Shown: one piece after another, positions 33,369-33,423 of the stretch
Layout: every line of letters starts with the position of its first letter
How positions within the stretch are numbered: position 1 is the stretch's first letter
Source: Bacillota bacterium
GTDB lineage: Bacteria; Bacillota; Limnochordia; DTU080
Length of the DNA: 33,423 nt
Assembly: GCA_012838035.1 (NCBI GenBank)
Contig: DUQB01000043.1
Coordinates: 1-33,423, forward strand
Direction: 5' to 3'
Notes under the pieces: model-generated
What the model was told of the DNA's origin: nothing
What the model saw: the letters and a program-made list of their open reading frames with translations, nothing else
Databases searched by the model: none
Position numbers and translations under genes: made by a program

Positions 33369-33423
33369 TTCTAGCAGGTGTTTTCATAGTGTGCGCCTGT
33401 TCTAGCTGGTAATTTGTCCCCAG
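33369..33423 (+). repeat. 55-bp exact direct repeat, copy 2
   Basis: Identical to copy 1 and ends exactly at the last base of the window, so the repeat may be longer or continue in further copies. Confidence 0.9.

Larger units (their letters stand above)
33106..33423. repeat. Diverged tandem repeat, period about 227 bp, reaching the right edge
   Basis: AATTGAACACA occurs at 33106-33116 and 33333-33343, and an exact 55-bp repeat follows each about 25 bases later. Between them, GTGTTCAGTCTGTGACACCA (from 33207) and the sequence ending at 33342 form an imperfect inverted repeat (GTGTTCA-TTGTGA-ACCACA). This delimits about 136 bases, like the ends of a small transposable element. The second unit is cut by the window end. 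Confidence 0.6.

Noticed and set aside
33215-33412. 65-codon plus-strand open frame at the right edge
   Set aside because: It lies inside the tandem repeat, its last part is the exact 55-bp repeat, it has no good ribosome site, and its composition is not protein-like.

Overview
The window suggests a moderately GC-rich bacterium of Firmicutes (Bacillota) type whose envelope looks diderm. The Firmicutes-like signs are strong AAGGAGG ribosome sites, several TTG/GTG starts, consensus sigma-A-type promoters and many stem-plus-T-run terminators. The diderm signs are a predicted beta-barrel protein ending in an aromatic (R-W-R-F), an AsmA/TamB-like protein and a Glu-Pro-rich exported protein. A Limnochordia-like diderm Firmicute would fit, but this is inference; no ribosomal or other marker gene is present.

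Layout. 1-1434 (minus): 5' part of an exported, strand-rich protein that runs off the left edge. 1435-2290: non-coding, with a promoter, a long inverted repeat, a possible decayed coding remnant and a MarR-type promoter/operator. 2291-5713 (plus): MarR regulator, ABC exporter with an extra N-terminal domain and zinc ribbon, and a DUF1854 protein. 5782-9110 (minus): AsmA/TamB-like protein and a prepilin peptidase. 9423-12161 (plus): 912-residue exported protein with an EP-rich linker and two PsbP/DUF1795-like modules. 12388-13712 (plus): overlapping cysC and cysH-type genes. 13852-24736 (minus): an Ig/PKD-array surface protein, an overlapping Ig-plus-barrel protein, and a full-length Lhr-type helicase downstream. 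25195-26543 (plus): BtrH/C39-like protein and a small basic ORF. 26895-27509: superoxide dismutase. 27678-27752 (minus): tRNA-Asn. 27982-28353 (minus): S-adenosylmethionine decarboxylase. 28610-32812 (minus): 1400-residue heparinase II/III-like polysaccharide lyase. 33106-33423: diverged tandem repeat (about 227 bp period) containing an exact 55-bp repeat that reaches the window edge.

How it fits together. At least six genes encode exported or envelope proteins (1-1434, AsmA-like, 912-residue protein, PKD array, barrel, lyase). The most notable arrangement is the overlapping pair at 18523-24736: a large array of Ig/PKD-like modules whose stop codon overlaps the start of an Ig-plus-beta-barrel protein, which looks like a surface-display or outer-membrane assembly. 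The MarR/ABC/DUF1854 set is a self-contained transporter operon related to cyanophycin-associated transporters, here without cyanophycin genes. The remaining genes (cysC-cysH, sodA, speH, tRNA) are ordinary housekeeping functions. No CRISPR array, intact insertion sequence or intact prophage was seen.
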